The notes below the pieces were generated by a model. It was given only the letters and a program-made list of their open reading frames with translations, was not told the DNA's origin and ran no database searches. Positions 34,189 to 42,982 of a stretch of DNA of 64,000 nt are shown here, piece by piece. Position 1 is the stretch's first letter, and each line of letters begins with the position of its first letter. The translations under genes and the position numbers were made by a program. The DNA is from an uncultured Sutterella sp. (GTDB lineage: Bacteria > Pseudomonadota > Gammaproteobacteria > Burkholderiales > Burkholderiaceae_F): positions 52,581-116,580 of the forward strand of contig UQYP01000006.1 of NCBI GenBank assembly GCA_900545335.1, written 5' to 3'.

Positions 34189-34953
34189 CTAGCCGGCAAC
34201 CAGTCCGCCGTCAATCAGATACAAGCCTCCTGTAATGAAACTGGCTGAATCCGACGCCAGGAAGTAGATAAGCTCAGCGACCTCAGGAGCCTCGCCGACT
34301 CTGCCGAGCGGATAAAGCTCCGCTTCTGCTTTCCAATAGGCACTTGCATCACCGTTGTGTGTAATGTCTGCAAATTTTTGGAAAAGGTTGATTGCCAACG
34401 GTGTGCGAATCGTTGCTGCGCAAACGGCATTGACTCGGACATTCTGACGTCCGAGATCAATGGCCAAACTCTTTGTAATTTGCCCCAGTGCACCTTTCGT
34501 CAACCCATAACCAAAACTATTGGCCCTTCCGATATAGCTCTGATCCGACGCATTGATGACTACCGAGCCGCCGCCCTTTCTCAAAATGCTGGGCACAGCA
34601 GCCTGTAACGTGCGCACAGTACCCTTGATGTTGGTGTCGATCATCAAATCAAGCTCTTCTTCGCTGATTGTGAGCATCGTGTTGCAGCGGTGTATCCCGG
34701 CATTGGCAACTACGCAATCGAGCTCCCCGTACTTTTCAATTGCTGCCGCGACCGCTTTGTCGATATCTTCACGATTTCGGGTGTTCCCCTCAACAAAAAG
34801 AGCGCCAGTATCCTGTGCAACGGCTTGCCCGTCTTCCACGTTGATATCCATAAAAGCCACATTCCAACCGGATTCTGCAAATTTACGGACAGACGCTGCT
34901 CCGATTCCCGTCGAACCACCAGTAATAAAAACAGTCTTTTTTTGACCAGGCAT
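34189..34953 (-). CDS. Short-chain dehydrogenase/reductase
   Basis: A 254-residue classical SDR. The dinucleotide loop TGGSTGIG is at 11-18, acidic D37 after the second strand suggests NAD(H), NAG lies at 84-86, and the active site is Asn109, Ser136, Tyr149 and Lys153 (YGLTK). The C-terminus ends with the substrate-closing segment and a typical ITGGLYLIDGG. ATG 34953 has GGAGGAC upstream; the longer frame from 35004 is rejected. Monocistronic, substrate unknown. Confidence 0.92.
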   Translation of the reverse strand: MPGQKKTVFITGGSTGIGAASVRKFAESGWNVAFMDINVEDGQAVAQDTGALFVEGNTRNREDIDKAVAAAIEKYGELDCVVANAGIHRCNTMLTISEEELDLMIDTNIKGTVRTLQAAVPSILRKGGGSVVINASDQSYIGRANSFGYGLTKGALGQITKSLAIDLGRQNVRVNAVCAATIRTPLAINLFQKFADITHNGDASAYWKAEAELYPLGRVGEAPEVAELIYFLASDSASFITGGLYLIDGGLVAG

Positions 34954-35065
34954 ATAAGTCCTCCATACCAATCGGAGCCGCAGAATCGTCATACATAACA
35001 TCAAATCAAGTTCAGTTTACGCTTGAGAGAAAAAGTTGCCAAGAGGCTGAGTTCAGGTTCTATGC

Positions 35066-35098
35066 AAAAGAAGACGCCCCATATTGGAGCGCCTCTTC
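35066..35098 (-). terminator. Terminator of the DAACS symporter
   Basis: An imperfect GC-rich stem (GAAGACGCCCC with GGAGCGCCTCTTC) lies 42 bp after the symporter stop and is followed on the minus strand by TTTTG. Confidence 0.6.
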
Positions 35099-35139
35099 TG
35101 ATGGATTAAGCTGTCAGATTAAAGGATTTAATCGTGAGC

Positions 35140-36387
35140 TTATTTAGCCGCATCTTCTTCCTCTTCGAAAGGTTCAGAACCGAGTTCACCTTCCATACGG
35201 GAGACCATCAAAGCAGTGGTGGAGTCACCGACGACGTTGATAGACGTACGGATCATGTCGAGCACACGGTCAACGCCTGCGATCAAAGCGATCACTTCGA
35301 GCGGAATACCGATTTGCGTGAAGACCAACGTCGACATAATCAAACCTGCACCCGGAACACCGGCCGTACCGACAGCAGCCAACACACCCGTGATGACGAC
35401 GATGACTTGGTCACCCATCGTTAACGGGAGGCCATAGATCTGAGCAGCAAACACTGCGCACACGCCCATGTAAACGGCCGTACCGTTCATGTTAATGGTG
35501 TTGCCTAACGGAACTGCGAACGAAGCGATCGAGTTCGTAGCACCCAAGCGGCGGGAAGCCACAAGGTTGGCAGCCATAGCGGCGGCAGACGAGCAGGTCG
35601 TGAAAGCGATCAACCACGGTTCAAAGATGCCCTTGAAGTATTCGCCGACCGGAATACGGATGATGAACATCACGATCGGGATGTAGATCAAGATAACCAA
35701 CAAAGCCGTAGCGATGAAGGATGCCAGAATCAACTTGCCCAACGGGAGCAAAACAGCCAAACCGTGTTGAGAGACCACAACAGCCATCAAAGCGAACACA
35801 CCGATCGGAGCGTAGCGCATCACAACCTGAGTCATGTGAATCATCAAGTTGCCGACGATGTCAAAGAAGTGGTAAACGGGTTTGCCCTTTTCGCCCAAGA
35901 AGTTCAGGCAGAAGCCGAACATGATGGCAAAGAAGATGATCTGAAGGATGGAGCCCTTAGCGAAAGCTTCCATCGGGTTGATCGGGACGATATCAAGCAA
36001 CGTTTGCACAAAGCTCGGAGCCTTCACTTGAGCAGCCTTCAAGCCTTCCGTGGAAAGCGTCAGACCGATACCCGGGTCGATGATATTGGCAATCAACAAA
36101 CCGAAGATCACAGCGATAGCAGAAGTCACCATGAAGATAACGAGCGTTTTGATTGCGACGCGCCCCAATTTGCTGACGTCAGAAATACCGGCGGCACCGG
36201 CAACCAAGGTTGCAAACACCAACGGCACAACGACCATGCGAATCAAGCGGATGAACAAATCGCCGAAGGGTTTCACGTAGGTAGTGGCGAACTGGGAGTC
36301 CAGGAACATACCGACGATCACACCTAGGACAAGACCAATGAGCATTTGCATTGCCAAACCCATTGAAGCGGATTTAGATTTTGCCAT
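35140..36387 (-). CDS. Dicarboxylate/amino acid:cation symporter (DAACS)
   Basis: A 415-residue GltP/DctA-type symporter with eight helices and two re-entrant loops. Hairpin 1 has the serine-rich TTCSSAAAM (SSAAA), TM7 the cation motif NTINMNGTA, and hairpin 2 GVPGAGLIM. A DRVLDMIRTSINVVGDS segment in TM8 carries the Asp/Arg substrate contacts; Arg in RTSINV suggests acidic substrates. ATG 36387 follows GGAGAATGCA. Uptake of aspartate, glutamate or C4-dicarboxylates is likely. Confidence 0.92.
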   Translation of the reverse strand: MAKSKSASMGLAMQMLIGLVLGVIVGMFLDSQFATTYVKPFGDLFIRLIRMVVVPLVFATLVAGAAGISDVSKLGRVAIKTLVIFMVTSAIAVIFGLLIANIIDPGIGLTLSTEGLKAAQVKAPSFVQTLLDIVPINPMEAFAKGSILQIIFFAIMFGFCLNFLGEKGKPVYHFFDIVGNLMIHMTQVVMRYAPIGVFALMAVVVSQHGLAVLLPLGKLILASFIATALLVILIYIPIVMFIIRIPVGEYFKGIFEPWLIAFTTCSSAAAMAANLVASRRLGATNSIASFAVPLGNTINMNGTAVYMGVCAVFAAQIYGLPLTMGDQVIVVITGVLAAVGTAGVPGAGLIMSTLVFTQIGIPLEVIALIAGVDRVLDMIRTSINVVGDSTTALMVSRMEGELGSEPFEEEEDAAK

Positions 36388-36624
36388 TGCATTCTCCTTT
36401 CCAAATTTATATTTATTATCGCGAGCGGTCGTCTTTGAGCGCCGTAACAACGCAGAAATACAACTCTGCACACGGTATAACCGAGCCGAAACGATGGGGT
36501 TTCAATCTCTTAGGTTCAATGTAGTATCAAATTGTAAAATCGTGAAGTAGGTAGAAACCCTAACTACTTTATGATTCAGGCATTGGATTAATTTGTAAAG
36601 AAGGGGCAAAAACCTTGATTTATC

Positions 36625-37545
36625 CTAATAATTCAGGGCGTTATAACATTCCCCACTACTCGTTGGGGTTTGTATAAGCAAAAACGGCAACTTTTGCGTT
36701 TGGACAAATGTTTGTGAAATAACAACACGCTCTGAGGATTCTAGGGTTTTCGTGTAAGTAAAACCCTTGCTTTCAACCACTGACCAGTATCGGTTCCAAA
36801 TAACAGAACGCTTATGAAAATCAGGCTCTCTCAGAAGTCTTAAGAGTGTAAGGTAGGCCACTGCCCTCAAAGCCAACGGTGAAAAATCCGAGTCCTCAAT
36901 TTCAGTCTGCGGACAATGCTCCAGTTTGATGAGTTGCGCCTCTTCAGAAGCCGAGACTTGGTAAAAAGCTTCACGGTAGTGATGAAGCAGAAGATGAATT
37001 GTCCAGTCTTTAAGCTCTTCTCTGCTTTTCCGGGACACTGTCGGGAAGTCGCTAACCTTTAAGCCAAGAGGCTTTGGGTCATTAAAGGCCTCCCCTTTTT
37101 CAGAAAAAGCCTGTGCAAGGAGTTCTGACTCAGGTGTGTCAGGCGCATACAGGTGAATCAATAAAGATTCGTGATCGTCTTTTTTCATAAAGCGGTCGCA
37201 AAAGCGCTGCAGACGATCGGATAAATTAATTTTTGTGTTTCCCCAAGGCTGAGCACCCACAGTGCTTAACTGAAGAGAGGCAAAAGGCGTTCCCTCACGG
37301 GTAGTAAAGTAAAAAAACGTCACACGCGGCTTTTTTTTGACTTCCGGCGCTTGAGGTTTAACGATTTGCTCTTTTTTTACGGTTGAAATTCGCTCAATGC
37401 GAGCGCGAGGCTTTCTCTGCCTCTCTTCAACGGCTTTTTTCGTTTCCTGCGGTTTTTTCTGTTTTAAAACTTTCACCAACAGCCATATGACAAGCACGAC
37501 GGCAAGAGCAGATAAGAGCAAAAAATAATCGAATTCCTGATTCAT
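36625..37545 (-). CDS. Hypothetical membrane-anchored protein
   Basis: A 306-residue protein with one N-terminal transmembrane helix (about 6-27), a Lys/Arg/Glu/Pro-rich linker (28-75) and a soluble C-terminal domain starting VTFFYFTTREGTPFASL. The basic linker suggests a cytosolic domain tethered to the inner membrane. I do not recognise the domain. ATG 37545 follows AAAGGA, whereas the longer frame from 37587 lacks an RBS. It is divergent from the aldo/keto reductase. Confidence 0.7.
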   Translation of the reverse strand: MNQEFDYFLLLSALAVVLVIWLLVKVLKQKKPQETKKAVEERQRKPRARIERISTVKKEQIVKPQAPEVKKKPRVTFFYFTTREGTPFASLQLSTVGAQPWGNTKINLSDRLQRFCDRFMKKDDHESLLIHLYAPDTPESELLAQAFSEKGEAFNDPKPLGLKVSDFPTVSRKSREELKDWTIHLLLHHYREAFYQVSASEEAQLIKLEHCPQTEIEDSDFSPLALRAVAYLTLLRLLREPDFHKRSVIWNRYWSVVESKGFTYTKTLESSERVVISQTFVQTQKLPFLLIQTPTSSGECYNALNY

Positions 37546-37706
37546 AACACCTAATTCCTTTAGGCTCGATTCTAATAGATTTGACAAAATCTAAATGTTG
37601 TTGATTTTTTTTACATTGTTTTCCAAAAGTTTGGCTTTTAGCAATATGAAAGCGTAAGAACCATCATACAATCACTACGGTTGTAAATTTTCATCCTGGA
37701 GCCAAC

Positions 37707-38558
37707 ATGAAATCAAAAATTGAGAAAATCAAACTCAATAATGGAGTGAAGATTCCGGCTCTCGGTATCGGAACCTGGCAGATTCCTGCCTCGGAGGATC
37801 TGGTCAATTCCTTAGTGAGTGCCATCGGTCTCGGTTATCGCTACATTGATACAGCCGCTATTTATGAAAATGAGACTTCGATTGCTGAGGCCATCCGCAG
37901 AAGCGGCGTGAAGCGCTCCGAACTTTTCGTGTCTTCCAAATGCTGGGCGGCCAACCGCACCTATGATGCGGTGATGCGTGCTTTTGAAGAGTCACTGCGC
38001 AATCTGAAGCTTGAATACCTAGACTGCTACCTCATTCACTGGCCCTTCACGAAAGGCGAGCCTCTTGCCTGGCAAAGTGTCAATATCGGCACGTGGCGTG
38101 CTTTTGAAAAACTCTACGAAGAAGGTGTGGTGAAGTCTATTGGGCTCTCAAATTTTCAGATGCACCATCTCGTAAGTTTCCTTGCCCGCGCTAATGTCAA
38201 GCCCGCCGTCAACCAGCTCGAATTTCACCCGGGCTACACACAAAAGTCCGCAGTTGCATTCTGTAAGAAAAACGGCATCACGGTTGAAGCCTGGTCGCCT
38301 CTCGGACACGGGTCGCTTTTGGATGAACCGATTCTCAAAGAGATTGCCTCGCACTACGATCGATCGGTCGCTCAAGTCATCTTGCGCTGGTGCCGCCATC
38401 ATGATGTGATTCCTGTCACCCGCGCGCTTTTAGCTCAGCATCAGGCTGAAAATCTGCAAAGTTTTGACTTTGATTTAACAGAAGACGATATTGCGAGACT
38501 GGATTCTTTGCCCATCATGGGCTTTTCAGGTCTTGAGCCCGATCACGTGAGTTTCTGA
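37707..38558 (+). CDS. Aldo/keto reductase
   Basis: A 283-residue NADPH-dependent aldo/keto reductase of the 2,5-diketo-gluconate reductase type. The catalytic tetrad is visible: Asp48 and Tyr53 (DTAAIYENE), Lys78 (VSSKCW) and His111 (LIHWP). The (beta/alpha)8 pattern continues with GLSNF and a C-terminal VTRALLAQHQAEN NADPH-binding segment. The RBS GGAG is 7 bases before ATG. The carbonyl substrate is unknown. Confidence 0.93.
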   Translation: MKSKIEKIKLNNGVKIPALGIGTWQIPASEDLVNSLVSAIGLGYRYIDTAAIYENETSIAEAIRRSGVKRSELFVSSKCWAANRTYDAVMRAFEESLRNLKLEYLDCYLIHWPFTKGEPLAWQSVNIGTWRAFEKLYEEGVVKSIGLSNFQMHHLVSFLARANVKPAVNQLEFHPGYTQKSAVAFCKKNGITVEAWSPLGHGSLLDEPILKEIASHYDRSVAQVILRWCRHHDVIPVTRALLAQHQAENLQSFDFDLTEDDIARLDSLPIMGFSGLEPDHVSF

Positions 38559-38583
38559 TCAAATTTTTTTAGGTGACAAACAG

Positions 38584-38615
38584 AAAATCCGGCCTGAGGC
38601 CGGATTCTCGTTTTT
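38584..38615 (+). terminator. Terminator after aldo/keto reductase
   Basis: AATCCGGCC-TGA-GGCCGGATT (38586-38606) followed by CTCGTTTTT. A 9-bp GC-rich stem 27 bp after the stop. Confidence 0.88.
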
Positions 38616-38637
38616 AAAGATGTCTAAAAGCTGCGCA

Positions 38638-39441
38638 TCAGAAAGCAGGAACCACGGCGCCTTTATACTTCTCTTCAATGAATTTCTTCATTTCAGGAGA
38701 GGTCAGAGCCTTGGCTAACTTCTGAAGGTCATCACGCTTATCACCCGTGCGGATTGCTACGATATTGGCATAGGGCGAGTCTTTGCTTTCCATAAAGAGG
38801 GCATCTTTCATCGGGTTGAGGTTCACACCCAAAGCGTAATTGGAATTAATGACGGCAAAGTCTACGTCGTCCAACGCACGGGGCAAAACCGCCGCTTCCA
38901 TTTCAATGATTTGGATTTGCTTGGGGTTGTCCACGATATCAGCGGGCGTTCCGTTCACACCGACCCCGTCCTTTAAGGTAAAGAATCCGGCATCAGCCAA
39001 AATCTTCAAAGCGCGTCCCCCGTTTGTCGGGTCATTGGGAATGGCTACCTTGGCAGCGTTGGCGACATTCTTAATATCTTTAACCTTCTTGGAATACACT
39101 CCCATCGGCTCAATGTGCACGGCAACGAGCGACTGCAGCTGGAGTTTGCGTTCTTTAGCGAAATTATCCAGATAGGGTTTGTGTTGGAAGAAGTTGGCAT
39201 CGAGTTCTTTATCGGCTAAGGCCATGTTGGGCTGCACGTAGTCGGTAAATTCAATGATTTCAAGGGTCACACCTTCTTTGGCAAGCATCGGTTGAGCTGC
39301 TTTGAGGATATCGGCATGCGGGACGGGCGAGGCACCGACCTTGAGCACTCCGCTCTTGGCGGCATCATCTGAACAGCCCGTCAATAAACCTCCGGCAGCA
39401 ATCGCGCACAGACACAAAGAAATGAGGGAACGACGTTTCAT
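38638..39441 (-). CDS. metQ: MetQ/NlpA-family substrate-binding lipoprotein
   Basis: A 267-residue lipoprotein with lipobox LLTGC (Cys about 23), the solute-binding component of D/L-methionine-type ABC importers. Family features are GASPVPHADIL near 37, DANFFQHKPYLDNF near 80 and VINSNYALG near 195. The RBS AGGAG precedes ATG. No metN or metI lies nearby, so this is an orphan binding protein that must share a transporter encoded elsewhere. Ligand is methionine or a related amino acid or peptide. Confidence 0.88.
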   Translation of the reverse strand: MKRRSLISLCLCAIAAGGLLTGCSDDAAKSGVLKVGASPVPHADILKAAQPMLAKEGVTLEIIEFTDYVQPNMALADKELDANFFQHKPYLDNFAKERKLQLQSLVAVHIEPMGVYSKKVKDIKNVANAAKVAIPNDPTNGGRALKILADAGFFTLKDGVGVNGTPADIVDNPKQIQIIEMEAAVLPRALDDVDFAVINSNYALGVNLNPMKDALFMESKDSPYANIVAIRTGDKRDDLQKLAKALTSPEMKKFIEEKYKGAVVPAF

Positions 39442-39633
39442 TTTTTATTGCTCCTGTTTTAAACGATCGGCCTCATTATCCCGAAACTTAGCGGCAATGG
39501 GAATACTTACAAACCTGTAGTTTTGAGTACTTTCTCTTAGTAAATCGTGTAAAAAAATGGCCCGATTGTGTAAAGGGATTAAAATGAATTGCCTTTAGAC
39601 ATATGAGATATTGTCAACAAAAAAGAGGCCATC

Positions 39634-40197
39634 ATGCATTTTCGATTCGCTTCAGAAAAAGATGCTCCCCGTCTCTTGGCAATTTACGGCCAATATATTG
39701 AGACACCGATCACCTTTGAGTGTACCTTGCCCACTGTTCACGAGTTTGCCGATCGCATCGCACATATTTCAGCCTTTTATCCTTACATCGTGGCTGAAGA
39801 AAATGGGGAAATTCTTGGCTACGCTTACGCTCATCGCCATATGGAGCGTGAAGCCTATCAGTGGAACGCCGAACTTTCGGTTTATCTCGATCAAAACGCC
39901 ACCTCTCACGGCATCGGCACGCAGTTAGTGACTAAAATCATTGCCCTGCTTCGTCTTCAAGGTATTAAAAAATTGGTCAGCGGCATCACGTAGCCTAATC
40001 CTAAAAGCGATGGGCTTCATTCAAAGTTAGGCTTTAAGCTTGTGGGCACCTATACGCATGCGGGATTTAAGAGCGGAAAATGGTATGACGTGAGCTGGTT
40101 TGAAAATAATATCGGTGAGCATGCTTTGGATCCAGTCTCACCCGTGAGTCTTTCTGAATTACCGCAAGAAGAAGTCAGTCGGATTTTGAATGACTGA
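39634..40197 (+). pseudogene. PAT-like GNAT acetyltransferase interrupted by an amber codon
   Basis: A phosphinothricin-acetyltransferase-like GNAT reading frame of 187 codons split by one in-frame TAG at 39991-39993 (codon 120). Before it are the acetyl-CoA loop GIGTQLVTKI and GIKKLVSGIT. After it the same frame goes straight on with PNPKSDGLHSKLGFK, the expected next family motif, then GKWYDVSWFE and a normal TGA. Only the TAG is wrong, so this is a recent nonsense mutation or a read-through gene. The RBS AGAGG is good. Confidence 0.85.
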
Positions 40198-40250
40198 TAT
40201 TATCGTTAAGAGAGGTCTGAAGACTTTTTTGTCTTCAGACCGAAACTTAA

Positions 40251-40904
40251 CTAGCAGTTAAAAGCCTGGCGATAGCGCACCAGGTCTTCCACCGTGATAA
40301 CGCACAGACCGTGGAGGTTAGCGAAGTCGCACACCTGAGGAAGTTTTGCCATCGTGCCGTCTTCGTTCATGAGTTCACATAAGACGCCGCACGGATTAAG
40401 CCCTGCGATTCTCATTAAGTCCACTGTGGCTTCCGTATGTCCGCGGCGCTCCAAAACGCCATTGGGACGGGCGCGCAAGGGATAGACGTGGCCCGGACGC
40501 AAAAGATCTTCCGGTTTCCCGTTGGGATTGGCGGCAGCCTTAATGGTCGTCACACGGTCTTTGGCGCTCACGCCCGTCGTGCAGCCGTGAGCCGCTTCAA
40601 TCGAAACACAAAAAGCCGTGCCCTGTGTATTGGTGTTGTTTTCCACCATTTGAGGTAAGCCCATGCGCTTGCAGTCTTCATCACGCATGCAGACGCAGAC
40701 GATTCCTGAGCAGGCACGGATCATCAGCGCCATCTGCTCGACAGTCAGAAAGTCGGTTGAGAGAATCAAATCCCCTTCGTTTTCGCGGTTTTCGTCGTCA
40801 ACCACCATCACGCCGCGTCCGGCACGAAGGTCAGCGATGGCGCGCTTGACACGCATGTAGCTGTCTGCCCCGTACTGAGCCAGAAGATTTTCAGACTGAT
40901 GCAT
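40251..40904 (-). CDS. ribB: 3,4-dihydroxy-2-butanone-4-phosphate synthase
   Basis: A 217-residue single-domain DHBP synthase that makes the four-carbon riboflavin precursor and formate from ribulose 5-phosphate. The active-site loop DDENRENEGDLI (36-47) holds the metal-binding Glu, followed by THE-type GHTEATVDL near 152 and the substrate Arg/Thr motif STT-like GCTTGVSAKDR near 107. No GTP cyclohydrolase II domain is fused. An FMN riboswitch lies upstream, so expression should fall when FMN is plentiful. Confidence 0.95.
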   Translation of the reverse strand: MHQSENLLAQYGADSYMRVKRAIADLRAGRGVMVVDDENRENEGDLILSTDFLTVEQMALMIRACSGIVCVCMRDEDCKRMGLPQMVENNTNTQGTAFCVSIEAAHGCTTGVSAKDRVTTIKAAANPNGKPEDLLRPGHVYPLRARPNGVLERRGHTEATVDLMRIAGLNPCGVLCELMNEDGTMAKLPQVCDFANLHGLCVITVEDLVRYRQAFNC

Positions 40905-40953
40905 AAAGTTATCCTTTCATCAAAAAATATTGAAATGATCGCATCAGGGAAAG

Positions 40954-40980
40954 GGAGGACGCAGTGATATCGCGTCCTCC
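40954..40980 (-). promoter_or_regulatory. Expression-platform hairpin of the FMN riboswitch
   Basis: GGAGGACGC and GCGTCCTCC form a perfect 9-bp stem with a 9-base loop between the aptamer and ribB. It lacks a T-run directly after the stem, so the mode (transcriptional or through altered access to the ribB RBS 35-40 bp on) is unclear. Confidence 0.5.
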
Positions 40981-40993
40981 ATGAGGAAAGCTT

Positions 40994-41116
40994 TTGCTCT
41001 TTCTTCCGGACTGTCACCGTCGGTATCGGGATTGCACCGATTCTGCTGACCGTGCGAGGTGCGCACGCGCTCGTGGACTGTTACCACCGGTGGGGATTTT
41101 CACCCCGCCCTGAGAC
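40994..41116 (-). ncRNA. FMN riboswitch (RFN element)
   Basis: On the minus strand the conserved RFN parts appear in order: AGGGCGGGGTGAAAATCCCC, ACCGGTGGTAA, a variable arm GAGCGCGTGCGCAC, GGTCAGCAGA, CGGTGCAATCCCGA, ACCGACGGTGACAGTCC and GGAAGAAAGAG. It is about 90 nt upstream of ribB, the normal target. It senses FMN and lowers riboflavin synthesis. Confidence 0.95.
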
Positions 41117-41127
41117 TAGGCGTGATT

Positions 41128-42972
41128 TTACCGCTTTTTCGTTGTTTCGGTATATCGGGCACTTAATCCCTGCCAGAGTTTTCGGATATCCGACGGACTC
41201 TTCTGAGCTTTCTTAGAGCGATACTCGCAGTGAAGCAGTTCGTGCGCCAGGTGTGATCCGGGCGCCGTGAGCGTCTTTGAGTAAAGCTCAATAATCTCAG
41301 GATTATTATGCGACTCGCGCACGGGTGCCTTTTCATCAATAGCATAAAGCGCTTTTTGACGAACATCCGTGTAGAGCTGGTAGTTATTCTTCTTGCGGGG
41401 TGTGCCGCCGCCTGCAATGCAGCCGCCCGGACAAGCCATCACTTCAACAAAGTCATAGACCACATCGCCTCGGCTCATTTTATCGAGCAATGCCTGTGTT
41501 CTGGCTAAGCCGTGAACAACAGCAATGCGGATTTCACCCAAGTCCCCCAAGTCAACCGAAGCTTCTTTTACGCCTTCCAGGCCACGGGCCGCTTCAAAAA
41601 TGATCGGTGCCATGCTCTTGCCGTTGTGCGTGAGCGCGTAGACCGTGCGCACCGCTGCTTCCATCACGCCGCCTGTCGTACCGAAAATAGCCCCTGCACC
41701 TGAATAGTCGGTAAAGAGGTGTTGGTCCTGCGCCATGGGCTTGCAGTTTTTAAGATGCATCCCACAGCGGCGAAGCAGTTTTGATAATTCCCGAACGGTT
41801 AATACGGCATCCACATCCGGCCCTTCTTCCCGAGCTAAAGTGGGACGCATGGCTTCGCCTTTTTTAGCTGTACAGGGCATCACGGAAATCACCCGCAGGT
41901 TTTCTCGAGCGACGTTTAACTTTTGAGGCAAAAGGGCTTTGGCTAAAGCGCCGAATACTGCCTGAGGTGAGCGCGTCGTCGAGAGATACTCCATAATCAT
42001 CGGCGCGTGCTTTTCAACGTAGTTAATCCACCCCGGGCAGCACGATGTAAACATGGGAAGCGCGGCTTCTTTATTTTCCTTACGGGCTTTCAGGCGTTGA
42101 AGCAGCTCCGTTCCTTCTTCCATGATCACAACGTCGGCGGCAAAGTTCGTATCCATGACGTAATCAACACCGATGTGCTTTAAGGCATAAACGAGAAGCT
42201 CTTCAACGTTTTCACCGGCAGAAAGCCCAAACTCTTCGCCAAGCGTTACGCGTACGGCAGGCGCAATCTGCATGACAGTCACCGTTTGGGGATCATCAAT
42301 CATATTGAGAACCCGGTCGGTTTGATCCTTTTCGCTTAAAGCCCCTGTCGGGCAGACCAAGGTGCACTGACCGCACTGAACGCATTTTGTGGAATCTGCC
42401 CAGCGCTTGGCTCCGGTCATCGCGACGCCTGCCATCGTGCCGAACTGATCAATGGTCAACGCACCGATTCCCTGCACCTGGCGGCAGACTTCCACGCAGC
42501 GCCCGCACCGGATGCACTTATTAACGTCTCGGACAATACCGGCAGACGAGTCATCATACTCACGCTCAGCCACGTAGCTTGAGGGAGAGGGCGTATGAGG
42601 CATCCCGATAAAAAGCGCCACGTCCTGCAGTTCACAGTTGCCGTGCCGTGCACAGCTCTTGCAGTCCTGATCGTGGTCTGCGAAAAGAAGCTGCATCTGA
42701 AGCTGCTGCATTTTGCGAACACGCTCATTGCGGGTAAAAATTCTTTGACCGGCCTTAATGGGTGTCGTGCAGGCCGTCACAATGCGTCCCGTATCATCGC
42801 CTTCGTCAAAGACTTCAACAAGACACATGCGGCAGGTGCCGGGCGTGTGATTTAAGGGCATAAACGCGCAAAGCGTCGGAATAAAGATGTCAGAGGCTTT
42901 GGCGACCTGAAGAATCGTCTGCCCTTCTGCGAAAGAAACTTTCTGACCGTTAAACCAAGCAAAATTTTCCAT
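41128..42972 (-). CDS. hydA: [FeFe] hydrogenase catalytic subunit
   Basis: A 614-residue [FeFe] hydrogenase of the HndD type. An N-terminal 2Fe-2S domain (CAFMPLNHTPGTCRMC then C) is followed by a His-Cys cluster (HDQDCKSCARHGNC) and two 4Fe-4S clusters (CIRCGRCVEVC, CVQCGQCTLVC). The H-cluster motifs are TSCCPGW (L1), MPCTAKKGE (L2) and ACPGGCIAGGG (L3). ATG 42972 with AAGGAGTCAGAG follows the upstream gene's stop by 10 bp. Electrons pass from the fused flavoprotein. Maturases HydEFG are not in the window. Confidence 0.95.
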   Translation of the reverse strand: MENFAWFNGQKVSFAEGQTILQVAKASDIFIPTLCAFMPLNHTPGTCRMCLVEVFDEGDDTGRIVTACTTPIKAGQRIFTRNERVRKMQQLQMQLLFADHDQDCKSCARHGNCELQDVALFIGMPHTPSPSSYVAEREYDDSSAGIVRDVNKCIRCGRCVEVCRQVQGIGALTIDQFGTMAGVAMTGAKRWADSTKCVQCGQCTLVCPTGALSEKDQTDRVLNMIDDPQTVTVMQIAPAVRVTLGEEFGLSAGENVEELLVYALKHIGVDYVMDTNFAADVVIMEEGTELLQRLKARKENKEAALPMFTSCCPGWINYVEKHAPMIMEYLSTTRSPQAVFGALAKALLPQKLNVARENLRVISVMPCTAKKGEAMRPTLAREEGPDVDAVLTVRELSKLLRRCGMHLKNCKPMAQDQHLFTDYSGAGAIFGTTGGVMEAAVRTVYALTHNGKSMAPIIFEAARGLEGVKEASVDLGDLGEIRIAVVHGLARTQALLDKMSRGDVVYDFVEVMACPGGCIAGGGTPRKKNNYQLYTDVRQKALYAIDEKAPVRESHNNPEIIELYSKTLTAPGSHLAHELLHCEYRSKKAQKSPSDIRKLWQGLSARYTETTKKR

Positions 42973-42982
42973 CTCTGACTCC

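Noticed and set aside
33945..34235. Plus-strand 96-codon frame from TTG
   Set aside because: It crosses two minus-strand terminators and the SDR 3' end, has no RBS, and resembles no family.
35764..36327. Long plus-strand frame opposite the symporter gene
   Set aside because: It is fully antisense to a well-conserved DAACS gene; its composition (many His, Asp, Gln) is what such a shadow frame gives.
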